Source of the DNA: Hygrocybe punicea
Lineage: Eukaryota > Basidiomycota > Agaricomycetes > Agaricales > Hygrophoraceae
DNA length: 64,000 nucleotides
NCBI GenBank assembly: GCA_963556145.1
Contig: OY744463.1
Location: forward strand, 1,922,001 to 1,986,000
Direction: 5' to 3'
Part shown: in pieces, positions 1 through 12,690 of the stretch
How the letters are laid out: every line of letters starts with the position of its first letter
How positions within the stretch are numbered: the stretch's first letter is position 1
Made by a program: the position numbers and the translations under genes
The notes under the pieces: model-generated
The model's database searches: none
What the model was told of the DNA's origin: nothing
The model's input: only the letters and a program-made list of their open reading frames with translations

Positions 1-1254
1 GCTGGAGAAGGCAGATTGATGACTATCATCTCCAAGAGGGAGTCACCGGCAGGAAGGAATTTGCGCATGATGACCTTGAGGAGTGCTTTACCCTCGAGAT
101 CACGCTCCTCGTGAGTGAGCTTGACGTCGAGTTTTTCAAGCATGGGAGCAATGGAATCCTTCTTGTAATTCATCACTGCATCGAAAATCTTGAATATAGG
201 GTCGAGGACGAACATGTTGAAGGCACGTTCGAGCTGTTTGCCATCGCCGCTATCTGAAGTCTTGGTCCACTTACGGGTAGCAGGATTGAAGAAGTTGTCG
301 CCCCAAAGTTTGGCCATCATCTTATCTTTGTCTACACCAAACTTTTTGGCGTAGCGTTTAGCGAACTGACGGAGGGTGAAAGCCCAACCATGAAGACCAG
401 AACCGAAAGCGACAGTGCCATTGTCGGGGTAGACCTGGACGTCGCCGAGAGCAGAGTCGTGGTAGGTGGAGACGATGACATTTACGCTCTCGATGGTACG
501 GAGGAAGGATTGGAAGAGATCTTCTTTGGACACCTGGAGCTCGAGCAACGCGCGATCAACCTTGTTGATGATGACAACGGGTCTGATACGCTCGGTCAAT
601 GCTTGACGAAGCACTGTCTCTGTCTGGACACACACGCCCTCGACACAGTCGACTACGACGAGGGCACCATCGGTAACACGGAGGGCAGCAGTGACCTCGG
701 AGGAAAAATCAACGTGCCCGGGGGAATCGATCAAGTTTATCAAAAATTCGTTGCCTAGTTGGCTGATTAAATATATTGATCAGCAAGGTTGGATGAGAAT
801 TGGCACCCTCTGTTTTTTGTTTGATGACGGAGACATCTTCTTCGCCAACCTCGAAGTACATGGATATAGCAGTGGATTTGATTGTGATACCACGCTCCTT
901 TTCGTCTTCTCTTGTGTCCGTAAATCGCACTTCACCAGTCTTTGCTGAGGCAATGATGCCAGCTTTGGAGACCAGTGAGTCGGTCAGGGTGGACTTGCCG
1001 TGGTCGACTATGCATCCAGTCAGAGGAGGAGATGGAAGGATCGATAAGAGTCTTACCGTGAGCGATGACACTCATGTTTCGAATATTGGTGGGGCGGTCC
1101 ATGAGAGCGCGGATCTGGTCTGTACGTTGAATATGAGATTAATATTAATTCAAGACTGATAGGATTGAAGTGGACAACGAACCTACGGTGAAGTTCCTGT
1201 GAGACGGCGGGTCAGCGTATTCAAAGAATGTCGAAGAGAGAGTGCTTACACCAT
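1..1254 (-). CDS. EFT1: Translation elongation factor 2 (EF-2), 5' part, runs off the left edge
   Basis: EF-2 is the cytosolic GTPase that drives ribosome translocation. Spliced exons on the minus strand start M-V-N-F-T-V and give the classic GTPase motifs in order: DHGKST (P-loop), [11 protein letters not shown] (switch I), DSPGHVDF (switch II) and NKVDR (guanine specificity). About 320 of the usual ~842 residues are present. The diphthamide domain lies outside the window. Coding exon 1 is only 5 nt (1254-1250) and exon 2 only 14 nt (1196-1183). Exon 3 is 1119-1057 and later introns are 1056-1008 and 806-755. Front-loaded tiny exons are common in highly expressed fungal translation genes (inference). 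Identification is essentially certain. Confidence 0.97.
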
Positions 1255-1902
1255 GGTGTCTAAATTTCACGGGTGAAAGTTACGAAGGAACTTCGAGAGG
1301 CTTGGGCTTGTATATGAGGAGATTCTGGAGTCAACGCGAGTACCGGGACCGCCGACTGTGTTGGAGTTGGGCGACTCAAAAGTTTTGAGTTGAGGCTTAT
1401 CCGATGTATTCAGGGCAGGCTCCGTAAGCTTTATTATAAATATATCGACGAGAATATGAGTCGAATCCCGCATAAGAATCCCGCAAAGAATCTAGGCATT
1501 GTCTCTAGGCCTTGCAATTGGATATCTTAAGCTTGGATCTTCGGTGTCTCGAATTCGACCGTTTTTCTGCCAGATTCTTGTGCCCGTAAGCTACAACTAC
1601 GCTGAAGTAAGAAAATAATTTCGAGGTTTGCAAGGAGGTAACGTCGCGAACAAAGACAATGAGGGCCAGTGGATTGCTCGCCGGTGGTAGTGTATAGGTT
1701 GTATAGCATTCTACTGCGACCAGCGACCACGGTTGTGTACAAACCGTCGAGGCCGTGGAGCTCAGTGGCAGTGTTGTGTTGTCACCCTAATTGGGCGCAG
1801 CTGGGAGGCAGGGCAACCACTTACTTACTCTTACTTACTTACTCTTACCACTCGAAATCGGCCTGATCAGTCAATCAGCTTTCCTTTCCTTTCTCTCAAA
1901 CC
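1255..1902. promoter_or_regulatory. Divergent promoter region between EF-2 and the PalI-like gene
   Basis: 648 bp separate the two start codons, which point away from each other. An AT-rich TATA-like stretch lies at 1431-1445, about 180 bp upstream of the EF-2 ATG. Pyrimidine-rich TTACT repeats lie at 1820-1850, just upstream of the PalI-like ATG. Short ORFs here have no recognisable product. Confidence 0.5.
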
Positions 1903-3683
1903 ATGGGCATTATTCGACCCGCAACGCCTGGCTTCATCGTTACACTGGTCGCAACAGGTCTCCTAGCGGTCGTGTCCTTCTGTGTTCCCTGGATTCAGTC
2001 CGTGTACTTTCTGAAAGCTTCCTTGTCCTTCAACAATGAAAGCGGCAACATCACTTTTGGAACATTAGGATACTGTTTGGAGTTGGTCAACGGTACCACC
2101 TGTTCCAAACCTTCAATCGGTTATGAATTGGGTAAAGTCCATCAACATATCTCAACCGCTCATCTGTTTACAACAGAACAACCAGATATAAACGGCCTCG
2201 TTGGGAACAGATTACCCGTCAACATCCCTCAAGTCGTCGTAAAGTGGCTAACTTATTGCCTCTTTCTTCATGTCGTCGCCCTCATCCTTGCAGCGGGGTC
2301 CGCCGTCTTCGGTCTTCTTGCCCATGTCCGCGAAATGGCCATGAGCTGCTTCAGCACCTGCATATCCGGATTTGCAGCAGTTGTTGCACTCCTGGCATTC
2401 ATCTTCGACCTCGCCTTCTTCTTCCTCGCCAGGACCCGTATCAACGCCGTCCGCGGTGGCTCTGCGACGATTGGCAATGCAATTTGGCTCACGTTGGCTG
2501 CCTGGGTACTTCTCTTCTTCAGCGGATGTTTCTACACATTTGGCCGGTGTTGCATCTCCAATAGGTCGCCCAGGAACAACTGGGGCGGAAAAAACGAAGG
2601 TCCTACGCCGGCAATAGGGCCTTCGAATGGGTATGCCGAGCAGATGCAGCTCGATGCTGTAAAAGCAGAGGCCGACAGAAAGGCGAGGCAGCATCAGGGC
2701 GAGGTCGGCCTGCCGGCGTTCTCAGAATCGCAGCCTCTCAGGGCAAGGATCGAAGGTGATGAAGTTTTAATTGACGATGAAGAAAATCAAGCGCCCTATC
2801 GTGATTATCACAACATCGGCGCCGCGGGATATGGCAGACGACCTTCACAAAACCAGGGACCAGGAGGCGGGTATGCCACGGGATACGTGCAAGGCCCTGC
2901 TGGAGGCCGTGCAATCGACGAGTACTATTCGCCAAGCAGCGGACCACCTGCATCGACTTATCCTCCACGAAAGCCAAGCACGGCTAGTTCTCTCTCCAAC
3001 TACGCAACCAGTTATGCACCATCCAATTATCCCTACAATCCTGCTACCACCCCACCGTTGCAAACCGTTAATAATCAATACTTGTCGCCCGGCCAACCAT
3101 ACGCCCAACCTCGATACACCAATACACCTCCACAAGACTACGGTCACAACGCGAGTGGGACTTCCTGTTGGTTTTTTTGATTGATTGTCGAGTATAATCT
3201 GATGATTTTTGTATAGACCACTCAGCTGTCTCCCACCAACAATACCCAAGCAACTACTCGCAGTATGATGCTTACGATGCTCCACCCCAAACGCATACAC
3301 CAGTCGCCTTCAATCCAGATACCTATAACAACACTGCTCTCTTGACGCCGGGCACATCACAGCCCTATCAATCCCCGTACACGACACCATTGCAGCAACC
3401 TGATCGCAGCTACACTCTTGGCGGTGACAGCTACGGCGCCAACGCCCTCCCAGCCCTACCCGAGAGCAATTCGAACCCTAATTCGTTCTTCACCGACACA
3501 TATGCAACCACATCCTCGCCAGCACCCATAAACACCAACGTCACTACACCCCAGCCCTTGAATACAAGCCCTGTCAAGGGCCCGCGGGCCCCGAGATCAC
3601 CTACCTTGTCATATGATGACAACCCTCCGGGCTACGATTTCGTAAACCCGCAACAACCTGGCGCATGGGGAGCGAAACGTTAA
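1903..3683 (+). CDS. PalI/Rim9 (SUR7-like) four-helix membrane protein
   Basis: The protein is predicted at 576 residues: exon 1 1903-3166, a 50-nt intron 3167-3216 with donor GTTGGT, exon 2 3217-3683. It begins with a hydrophobic helix (about residues 10-30), then an extracellular loop with N-glycosylation sequons (NES, NIT, NGT) and paired cysteines. Three more helices follow between residues 115 and 220. This is the SUR7/PalI layout. The long cytoplasmic tail is rich in Pro, Ser, Tyr, Asn and Gln. Members of this family sense ambient pH (PalI/Rim9 in the Pal/Rim pathway) or organise eisosomes at the plasma membrane. The pH role is inferred from family membership. The alternative donor at 3155 would keep the same frame. 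Confidence 0.85.
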
Positions 3684-4044
3684 GGTGTTATCGGCAAACA
3701 TATGTTATTTTTCCTTTTGTGGTTTCAACGTACTTATTTTCGTCAACCTTTGGACCTTGAGATTTTCAGCAGTTTGGCAATCAAACCAACCTCTCGTTTT
3801 TTGGAAGCACTTTTTAGCACTGCTGGCATCGATGAACATTGGCCAACGAATCATCGGATGATGAACCCTTCGAGCACAGGCATTATAAGAGATTACTGTA
3901 AATAATACTGTATTCTCTTAGCCTGACAAGAAACAAATTTAAAAGAATTTGTAGCACTCCTACGAGTTATGAGCCAGTTGTATTAAAATTTCTGCCCTGC
4001 CTGTTCCGCACCACCATCACAGCCCATTTTGAATAGCAAGACGG
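3684..4044. other. Intergenic, 361 bp
   Basis: This is a tandem (+/+) intergenic stretch, AT-rich at 3895-3950, holding the probable 3' UTR of the PalI-like gene and the promoter of VPS33. No gene or RNA was recognised. Confidence 0.5.
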
Positions 4045-6773
4045 ATGGCAGCTGACCAACCTGCAGCTGCGTCCACGCAAGCCAATGAAACATTGTTGGA
4101 TGTCAGCTTGTTGAAGGAACTCGGTAGAAAGGGTTTGGTAGACGCACTGAACTCGGTTGGTAGCTCACCCCAAATTATCAACCTCAACCGTCTACGAGTG
4201 ATGCTCAATCTTGCCGTAGGTGAACGGTGCCAAGACACTTGTTCTTGACCCGTTGCTAGCAGGTCCACTAGGATTGGTAACCGAAGTCGCGCTTCTGAAG
4301 GTCCTCGAATTCTTCTTCAATCTCTGCTCCGCCGTTTGCTGAATGGAATTCCGTTTGCTCAGCACCATGGCGTGGATAAGATGTTCTGGCTCGAGCCTGG
4401 TCCGCTGTCCTCGACGACGTCCAACATTGTCTATTTGACTCGACCATTGATAAAGTATGTCAAAATCATTGCTGGTGTGTGATTATCATCTCGTCTTGAC
4501 TGTTCGGTTCAATATGCAAGTTGCGCTCTTTTCAGACCAAATCAAGAGGCACACCCGAGAGTCTCAAAAATACACTTATACCTTGCTCCTTGTCCCGCGG
4601 ACGTCTACGCTTGTGACTCGAATCCTGGAGGAGGAAGGCGTCTTGGGGGATATGAGCATCGCATCCTACAACTTGCAGTTCATTCCGTTGGCAGAGGACG
4701 TGATTTCTCTTGAGAATGATACTGCATTCAAGGAAATATGGGTCGTATGTATGCGAATTTTGCTGCAATGTGACTTATCCTGAATCTACTACACGCATAG
4801 GATGGTGATGAAACAATCATTTATGATTCAGCGCAAGCTTTGGTTACTTTCCAGAAGTTATATGGGCCGTACCCGCGAATTGTTGGGAAAGGCGACTATG
4901 CTGCCGTGAGCCGAATGATTTCTAAGTCAGTGGGAGGAAATTGTTCTCATCGGATGTCAGCGGCTTGCGAGTCTATTGACGCGCAACCTTCCACAACCAT
5001 CCAACGGTGCTCCCGACCCTCTGCTGATGCCGTCACAGAAAATCGATTCCCTCATCATTTTGGATCGCAGAGTCGACATGATAACTCCGCTACTTACTCA
5101 ACTCACATACGAGGGTCTGATTGATGAATTGCTTGGGATCAAAAATTGTAGGTTTTCTTTTTCGTGTCGCCCCGACCATACTGAGACGGTGACTAGCGCA
5201 CGTTGAACTGCCTGTATCTCTGCTTTCGCCCCCAAATCAATCGTCGAATGCCTCGGGATCTGCATCATCCCCGCCATCCTCTAGTGTTCCAATCGGGTCA
5301 CTGAGGAAAGAGAACAAGAAGAAACATCACTTGACGGCTTCGACCGATCCGCTGTTTGCAGAATTCAGAAACATGAACTTCTCTTCGGTCGGGAAGAGAT
5401 TAAACAAAGTAGCTCATAGGCTAGACCAAGACTATAAGGTTTTGATTCGTTATACATCCTCATTCGCACACTCAACGATTGTTATTTATCAAGGCTAGGC
5501 TTCAAGCGAAAACCGTGGCACAGCTACGGGATTTCGTCGGAAAGTTGGGTGGTCTTCAAACAGAGCACCAGTCTTTGAGACTTCGTGAGTGTTCCGTTCT
5601 CATCAGTGTAATCTTGACTGATAGGACACAATAGATACTGGTCTATCTGAGCTGCTTGTGCCATTGACCCGAACGGAACAATTCAACAAATCTCTTGAGA
5701 TACAGCAAAGTATGTCGTGTTTGTTGAATAGTGACCATGTAGTTTGCCTGATCTGTTCTGGAGATCTCCTTGCGTCATACAACGTGAATGCCCAGATTGC
5801 CGGAATCGAGGAGATGATTGCCCAAGGTGCGGACATGCAGGTGGTTTTACGGTTGCTCTGCCTTGCAAGTATCACAGCGGGTGGTATCAAAGCAAAGTCT
5901 CTAGAGAACATCAAACGGGATATCCTCCAGGTGGAACCTATCCTCCGACCCTGTGGTATATTGCTCATTCGATTACGTTAGGCATACGGTTACAATCTCT
6001 TACCGCTACTTCTCTCGCTCGCTTCTTCTCCACTTGCCATCATGCTACCGAATCCCCTGCCACCATCATTGCCGTCTCCAATGACAGCTTCTAAATATCC
6101 CTTCCCTGCGCTGCGTAAATCTCTCCGACTCCTGATCGACGATAATCTGGATGTGTTGGACGAGGTCGAGAACGACATCAGTTTCGTGTACTCTGGCTAT
6201 GCTCCGATCAGCGTACGACTTGTACAGTGCGTTGCGCAGAAAGGCGGTGTGTTGAGCAATCCGGCAGTGGAGAAGGAAAGAGGTGCAAACGTAGATGCTG
6301 ATAGACCTGCTACTACGGGGAGAGTACAAGCCCATCCAATTGTGGGCTGGAAGGGATTTGAAGACGTCCTTGCAAGCATACCGGGAGAAACGTTTGATAT
6401 TGTTCAGAGCGTTGCTGGAGTTGGTCCGTCTGTCCCGGCCATGACGTTGTTGGGTGAACAGTTGTGCCATTTCCAGTGCCGAGCGTCTTTATCTAAAACT
6501 TGCTATCTGACAGTGCACCCGCATGAACAGACGACTACAACGGTTGTGTTCTTCCTCGGAGGATGTACGTACACGGAAATCGCTGCCCTTCGATGGGTTG
6601 GGCGGCAAAATCGAGGTACGCTCTATTCTTCGAGAGAGGGGTTGTATGTTGAAGGATTCACAGGACGTAATTTCCTGATTGCTACCACGGGCATCATAAG
6701 TGGGGTGAGTTTGATTGAGGGTCTTTCTGGGGTTGGCAGGTCCGCTGGCGGAAGTAAGGAAGCAGGGATTTGA
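4045..6773 (+). CDS. VPS33: Vacuolar protein sorting protein Vps33 (Sec1/Munc18 family)
   Basis: Vps33 is the Sec1/Munc18-type SNARE chaperone of the HOPS and CORVET tethering complexes, acting at endosome and vacuole membranes. Hand-spliced exons give family blocks in order: K-T-L-V-L-D-P and G-P-L-G-L-V near the N-terminus (exon 2 starts 4220), [21 protein letters not shown] near 5060, T-Y-E-G-L-I-D-E, a long helical middle, and the C-terminal [16 protein letters not shown] near 6550. Intron 1 is 4156-4219. Several more short introns are needed, and 6420-6476 (57 nt) is a candidate that keeps frame. It ends with a TGA at 6771. The loss of the SNARE-binding region cannot be judged from this model. 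Confidence 0.93.
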
Positions 6774-7464
6774 CGAGTGGGCGCTTGAGTTACCTGACGG
6801 TTCGCGTGTCGGTGCGGACAGCTGGTCGTGACTCGTGAAGTCTTTCGGGTGCCTTGGCTAAGGAACGGAGAGTCTCATACATATATTGATAAATTCTCTC
6901 ATTGAATTAGGAAATAAATGTCAGGTCCGAGATTCGGGTCCTTCCGAAGTATTCAGTACTCCTGCCACCCCTGTTTGCCCGTTGCTGGTATGATATTGGA
7001 GAGCTATTGCAGTGACAAAAAAAAAGGGACGTTGAGTGTGAGTACGAGTATCCCATTGCCGTGCTAATATTTTATTTGCATTATTTTTTCTACGTTGACG
7101 GAGCTCTGGGGGTGTTCGGGGACCGGCTACCATATTTGTTTTGGAACCGATCGAAGCTGGTCTGACACTTTTGCTAGCTAATTTATCAAGCTCCGCCAAG
7201 TTGAACGAGAAAATGCAGAGCTGTTTCCTCCTCCTCTTATAATTACCACGCTGTCTCCCCTCCACTTTTCAGCCCCATTCCTATCCAACTTTCCCCCAGT
7301 GAGTCCCCTCACAATTCCTGCATATACTCGTCGGCGTCTTTTTTCTGACCGTCCCCCTGTTATTCACGCGCCCGTCGCGCTTGTTGACAAAGTATTCGCT
7401 TCACGCGGCGTGTAATCCATCCTCTCGCTCACTCTCATCTCCCACGTAATCCACCAGTCAAACA
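6774..7464. other. Intergenic, 691 bp
   Basis: No gene recognised. It includes the VPS33 3' UTR and the promoter of the next small gene. An A-run (7016-7026) and pyrimidine-rich stretches at 7265-7450 precede the next ATG. Confidence 0.4.
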
Positions 7465-7803
7465 ATGGGCATGCACAAAAGAGTCACCGAGAAACCTGTA
7501 AAGAAAAGTACGTTTGCAACAAGTCGCGTTATTGTTGGCGTCAAACCCGTGTTTTCACCCAGCAAAGTCCTCCGGCACGGGAAGGAAGAAACTTAGCGCC
7601 TTCAACCGGTTCATGAAATCCGAATTGTCCAAGTTGAAAGATTCGCACCCAAACATCAGTCATCAGGACAGGTGGGTTTCTTGGCTGTCATAATAGTTGC
7701 TGCCAGACGTCCTTATAATACCATGCCGAATGACAGATTCAAGCTGGCCACATCAAACTGGAGGACAGCCAAGGAAAACCCAAAGAACAATGACGAGGAC
7801 TGA
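7465..7803 (+). CDS. Small YABBY/HMG-box-like protein, 72 residues
   Basis: Three exons (7465-7507, 7563-7671, 7737-7803) join in frame to a 72-residue protein. A lysine-rich N-terminus is followed by S-A-F-N-R-F-M-K, S-E-L-S-K-L-K, P-N-I-S-H and F-K-L-A-T-S-N-W. This is the helix pattern of the YABBY/HMG-box fold (A-Y-N-x-F-M-K ... I-S-H-x-E-A-F ... A-x-x-W). Small single-domain fungal proteins of this kind are annotated as YABBY-like or HMG-like and are presumed to bind DNA in the nucleus. Function in this organism is inferred. The gene is broken across introns, so no single long ORF reveals it. GT-AG sites and frame all agree. Confidence 0.8.
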
Positions 7804-8330
7804 GCGCTGATCCACGAAAATAAATCCCCATCATCCACGCCCCCTCTCCTCCAATAATTATCTGGACGTTGTATGTCACTTCGCGTCACTCGTACCATTA
7901 TTCTGTTCCACCTCTGCTCCTTATATACTTTATATTCGTCAGGCTGTCGCTCGCTGTTCGCTTCGGATATTTCCACCGCTGCTGTCCCTTATTATATTAT
8001 TTTGCAATTGATAGTGCCTGCATCGGCTCTACGTTTCGCTCAACGGTCGCGCGTTTCAAGCCTTCATCTGGTCATGTTGGAAACCCAGCAGCAGCAACTT
8101 GGCGACTGTCGACCAAAACCGGACCGTGGGAGAATGCGAGCTCCTACCAGAACGGCGCAACCCTGGATTGGGACTTGTCGTAATAAATGTACTGCTTGCT
8201 TCAGCACTGAAACAGCTCTTGTCCCTCTTGTTCTCCCTTCTCTCTTTCTTTTGTACTGATCTCCGGTTCAATTCCTGTAGCCCCTACCTTCGTCTCTCTA
8301 CCCTCACATCCATTAATCCTACAACTGACC
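7804..8330. other. Intergenic, 527 bp
   Basis: Pyrimidine-rich DNA between the YABBY-like gene and the F-box gene. Short ORFs at 7869-8259 look like chance readings. No gene recognised. Confidence 0.4.
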
Positions 8331-11300
8331 ATGAGCCATACGCATGACATCGATAACGATGAACCACTGTTCCAGTTTGACTCCTTTGACGACCCTTTAG
8401 GCGGGGAACTACTCGAGATCTTTCATACATTGCCCGACTCCAGTTCAGGATCAGCAGTGTCGTTGCGGTCCTCAACCCTCCCCAGTGATCCCGACGGCGA
8501 TCCATCAATGTCTGAGGGGAGAACTGACACGGAGGACCTCGCAATTCATGAGGTAGGAAAAGGCAAAGTGCTTTCCGAGCCCATGCCCATCCGCACAAAT
8601 ATCACCGTCGACCAGGAGCACGACGTCTTTGACCTCTCTTCATCGGGCTCAGGCACCTCAAGTCGAGCCTATCCTCATCTGTATCTTCCCTCTTCCTCTT
8701 CATCTACTACCCATTCGTATTTCGATTTTCAATCCATTCATACACCTCTCGATGACGGGCTGCACAGTGTCATGCCGTTCGGTCGTGATGTACAAAGGGT
8801 GGGGTCACCATTGGACTCGGCCCACCACATTGAGCCCCCTCCTGGGAAAGGGAAAGGGAAAGGCAGGGAACTTCCACCAACTCTTCCACCGTTGATATTT
8901 TCCCCGACAGAGTTTGGATATAGCCAGGTCGGCTGGCCTTCACCTGGACCAATCTCACCAACACCTGGACCGTCTTCCTATGGCTCGGGTTATGAGTCTT
9001 CGACCAAAACTCACTCCGTTCAACCTCCAGATGAACGGGCCTTGGAAGCTCCCCTGGAGGATGCAAAGGCGAATCCCTCTACTATCAGGCGCATGCCCTC
9101 ACGACGTCGCTCGTTCTCCAGTCTGTCCACTCGTTCAACTCGCTCGCTTGCCGCCCTCTCCATGTCCAGAATCAATGGGGGTGCATCCAAGGTATCTAGT
9201 GCTCTCGCTCGCAAGCTCCTCTTTCGGAAACGCCAGGATTCCGCCGACGCTGTTCCCCAAAGCATTGATGGAGCTGACTTGAGACCTCCTCATGCTGATT
9301 TGATAGACGTGGGGCATGGTAGTTGCCTCATGCCTTGGCGTGGAGAATTCAAGTCACGCAGCAGAGATTCCTCTTCGTCTGTTCTGATTTCGAGCCTGAA
9401 CCTTGACCTGAATCAGACTTGTCCACAATCATTCTATCGCAATCGCGACGTATTCGGAGTTGCAGGCCGCTCTTTCTCATCTCCTCTTCCGCAATCGTTC
9501 CTTGATGTCATTGCCCCAGAATCCTTGGACATTTTCACTCCAATTACCCTTGCTATCCGCAATTATTTTGAAGAAGTTCCAAGGGAGCTGCAACTGCAAT
9601 TTTTTTCATCTTTGGTTATCTTGCATGAGGTAGAGCATGATCTGTGCAAAGCAGCTGGGCAATGGACAGCTCTCAAAGCTTCGTCAATGAAGAGTCAATG
9701 GGTCGGTAAGGACAAGGGGATCCGGGAACTGGTGAAACTGAGTAGGGTGAGCAGAGTTCGTACCCAAAAGGTCTACTTAAAATTTAATATATTTTCTGCA
9801 GGTGTCTAAATCCTGGCAAGCTCTCGTTTTTGACGGCCAGTTGTGGTCGAACCTCGATCTTCGCTCGTTTCCGAGAATACCGGCGTCACTTATTGTTCGC
9901 CTCTCAGAGACTGCTGGTGCTTTTATCCAAACTCTTGATTTTAGGGGCCACGCCCACCTACTCTCCGCTACTCTCTCAGACCTGATCGCCAATCTCTGCC
10001 TCAAGCCAGCACCCTTGGGCAATCTCTCTTGCACCCAACTTACAGCCGTCAATCTCCAAGGTTGTGCAGCGTTGACCACGCGGTCGCTACACCACCTGTT
10101 GATTCGCTCTCCCTTGCTCCAGAAATTATCTCTCAAAGGGCTCAATGTTGTTACAAATACAACATGCGACGTCCTTGCTGCTTACTGTCCACGTCTGTTG
10201 TGTTTAGATTTGAGCAGATGCTCTGGAATGGATGGGAGTGGTCTGCTGTCCCTTGCGTCTGCAGCGATTTCCCGCCGAGAACATCTTCTTTTGAGGGAGC
10301 TGCGACTCTGTGGACTGAAGCACGTCGATGACAACGTCATGGCGACTCTCGGGAAGGCTGCACCTTATCTTGAGGTTCTGGATCTCAGCTATGCTCGGCA
10401 GCTACATAATTCAGCCTTGGAGGCTTTTGTTTCTTGCGAAGAGGGAGGTGATCTGGAAGTCGAAACGGTTGTGCTGACGTCTCGTGAAGTTGGTCGCGAT
10501 TCGGGAGATACGAAAAAGTATCGTAGGCGTATCACACGTATTCGGCACCTCTCGCTGTCGGCGTGCGTTCTCCTGACAGACATCGCTTGTTCCAACTTGG
10601 CATACAGCATGCCCAATCTGGAATTTCTAGAGCTGGCGGGTATTGGCACGGAACTGAAGGACGACGGGCTCGTGCATCTATTAAGCACCACTCCATTCAT
10701 CCGAAGGTTGGATCTCGAAGATGCCACCGACATCACTGACACCGTGATCGCCGCCGTCACGCCTAACCCGTTGATCGATGCGCCTCATCTGTCGCCAGGT
10801 CATGCATTGGAACATTTGATGATATCACACGTAACTGGCGTGAGCGACGATGCCCTCCTCGCGCTGATTCGTGGCTGCTCGCACTTAAAAGTGTTGGAAG
10901 CGGACAGCACGCCGATGTCGGGTGTGGTGATGAGGGAGTTTGTGCAGTTGGCGCGCAGGCGGCAGATGGCGGACGCCAAGATTGTCGCCATCGATTGCCG
11001 TGGCATCACGGAATCCCTCGTAAGGGATCTTGCCATTTGCACGCGACCTCGAATGGGGTGGCGAGCGCACGACGCGAAACGGCTGCGGTACCTCGACGGG
11101 CGGGACGGGGAAGAATTGAAGGTCGGGCAGGACGAGTGCGACGAGATGCGTGTGGTGTTGAAGTCGTTCTACTCATGGCAAACGGTAGATCAAGTGAAGG
11201 TTGCGAGGTTGAAGAAGCGCAAGGCGAACTCGCGGAGAGCTATGAATGATTCGAATGGGAATGTGTCGGATTCGGAGGATGTTCTGACTGCGTCGGGGAG

Positions 11301-11400
11301 GGCTCGGTGGTGGTCCCCAGGAGGCGCGAGGAGGACGACTGGGGGGATTTCCCCGGGTGCGCTCGACACGAATCTTAACGATGGCTGTAGAATAATGTAA
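8331..11400 (+). CDS. F-box and leucine-rich-repeat protein (AMN1/SCF type), 1004 residues
   Basis: Exon 1 (8331-9746) and exon 2 (9802-11400) flank a 55-nt GT-AG intron. The first 400 residues are Ser/Pro-rich and apparently disordered. An F-box-like segment (E-V-P-R-E-L-Q-L-Q-F-F-S-S-L, residues ~420-475) continues across the intron into V-S-K-S-W-Q-A-L-V-F and L-W-S-N-L-D-L, as in F-box proteins. About ten cysteine-containing LRRs follow (L-x-x-L-x-L-x-x-C-x-x-L-T). Known proteins of this build are substrate receptors of SCF ubiquitin ligases, and the LRR type resembles Amn1 and Grr1. The substrate is unknown. The Lys/Arg-rich stretch near the C-terminus may be a nuclear signal. Confidence 0.88.
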
Positions 11401-11547
11401 GGGATTGTATTTTGTCGTTGCTGTTTTTTCTTTCTTTGGCCTGTATACTGACCCTGATTGTGTGCGAACAAACGTGTATGTATATACAGTGTAAACGTTG
11501 GTGTAGGAGAAGAACAGCTGAATGACAGAACCAAACTGAGATTATGT

Positions 11548-12690
11548 TTACTTTTTCGCTTTTCTCTTGGTCTTCCTTGTTGCTCTAGGCTCCGTTTTTT
11601 TGTTGCTAGTGTGGGTTGGTGTGTTTTGACGGGAGGTGAGATGGCTGCTGGGATCACTGTTGGGAATGTCAACTTTTTCGATACCATCTGGAGGTTTAGA
11701 AACATTGTCGGCCTTGGTCTTTTTGTTAGAGTTAGATGACCCGCTCTGGTCGGTTCATTACTGTCGAAGGGAGACATGCGACGCACCAGCGAAGGGATCA
11801 ATGGCTGGTCGTCTTCGTTTTTTTACGTAAGTGCTTTGCTCGTCTAGGGTAGAAACAGGCTTCATAACCGCATCTTTTTGTTCTTCTTGTCCGTGTCCAT
11901 CTACGACGGGAGTACCCCCTGAATCTAAATCTGGCGCCTCGGCGTCGTCTTCTGGCGGCACGGAGTCCCATACTTCCAATTCTGCTTCGTCCTCACTCGC
12001 AGAATCCATATTCTTGAGTTCCTGCTCGTACTGGGCGCGTAGAAGCATTTTGCTGGTGAATTTTACGGGGACGTGAACGGGTTTGGTAGGACCAGGGACG
12101 GGGAGATTGGGGTCTGAGGAAGTGGGAGTGGGAGTGGTGGTAGAAGCGAGGTGCTGAGCTTGCGCGATAGCATTCTTTATGAAACGGCTAGCAGCGGCTT
12201 TGTCGATGGTGAGTCGCCCTGTAAGTGCGGTGAGGTGGTGATGAGGGGGCGATGGGAAGCGACGATACGTACTTTTGGCAGGATCTTCTGCATTTGAGAT
12301 CTTGTCAAAATAATGGCGTACTCTGTCCTGGATGGATGGATGAGAAATGAAGGAGGAAAGATTTAACCGGAGAGATAATACCAGTTCGGAGACGACGGCA
12401 TGTGTCTTTGGATCGATGCCCCTTGATTTGAGGTAAACTGTATGGGCGGTTGGATCAGTCAGGACTCAGGCGCAGCGGCAGGATAAATATGAAATATTAA
12501 ATGCTTGGCACGAACTGAATATAAGGTCGCAGAGGAGGTAGGGGAGGAGAGTTTGGAGTTTGGCTTGCTGGATGGTGTCGAGAGCGAGTATAGTTTCTGG
12601 AAGAGTTTGGGAGAAGAGTGGTTCTAGGTTTTCTTCGAGGTCGTCGAGGGAGTTGGAGAGGGCGCTGAGCTTAGCTTTGAGTTTGGACAT
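11548..12690 (-). CDS. LRP1: Exosome cofactor Lrp1/Rrp47 (C1D family)
   Basis: C1D/Lrp1 binds RNA and partners Rrp6 of the nuclear exosome in rRNA and snoRNA processing. The N-terminus has the Sas10/C1D domain (L-K-A-K-L-S-A-L, L-E-P-L-F, L-P-E-T-I, L-L-P-Y-L-L-C-D-L-I-F). After introns come Y-L-K-S-R-G-I-D-P-K, R-V-R-H-Y-F-D-K-I, and R-F-I-K-N-A-I-A. An R-R-R-P-A-I-D-P-F-A-G block is followed by an intron I place at 11786-11688. Beyond it a basic tail ends R-K-T-K-R-K-A-K-K-stop at 11548. Without that intron the frame would stop at 11758 and lose the Lys-rich tail typical of the family. Start chosen at 12690; an in-frame ATG at 12777 is possible. Confidence 0.9.

Noticed and set aside
6420..6476. 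Reading this stretch of VPS33 as coding
   Set aside because: It has GTTGGT...TTTCCAG ends and a length divisible by three, so a frame-neutral intron is more likely; left undecided in the model.
11190..11801. 203-codon minus ORF across the 3' end of the F-box gene
   Set aside because: Wrong frame for LRP1; the -1/+1 frame after splicing gives the basic LRP1 tail and stops at 11548.
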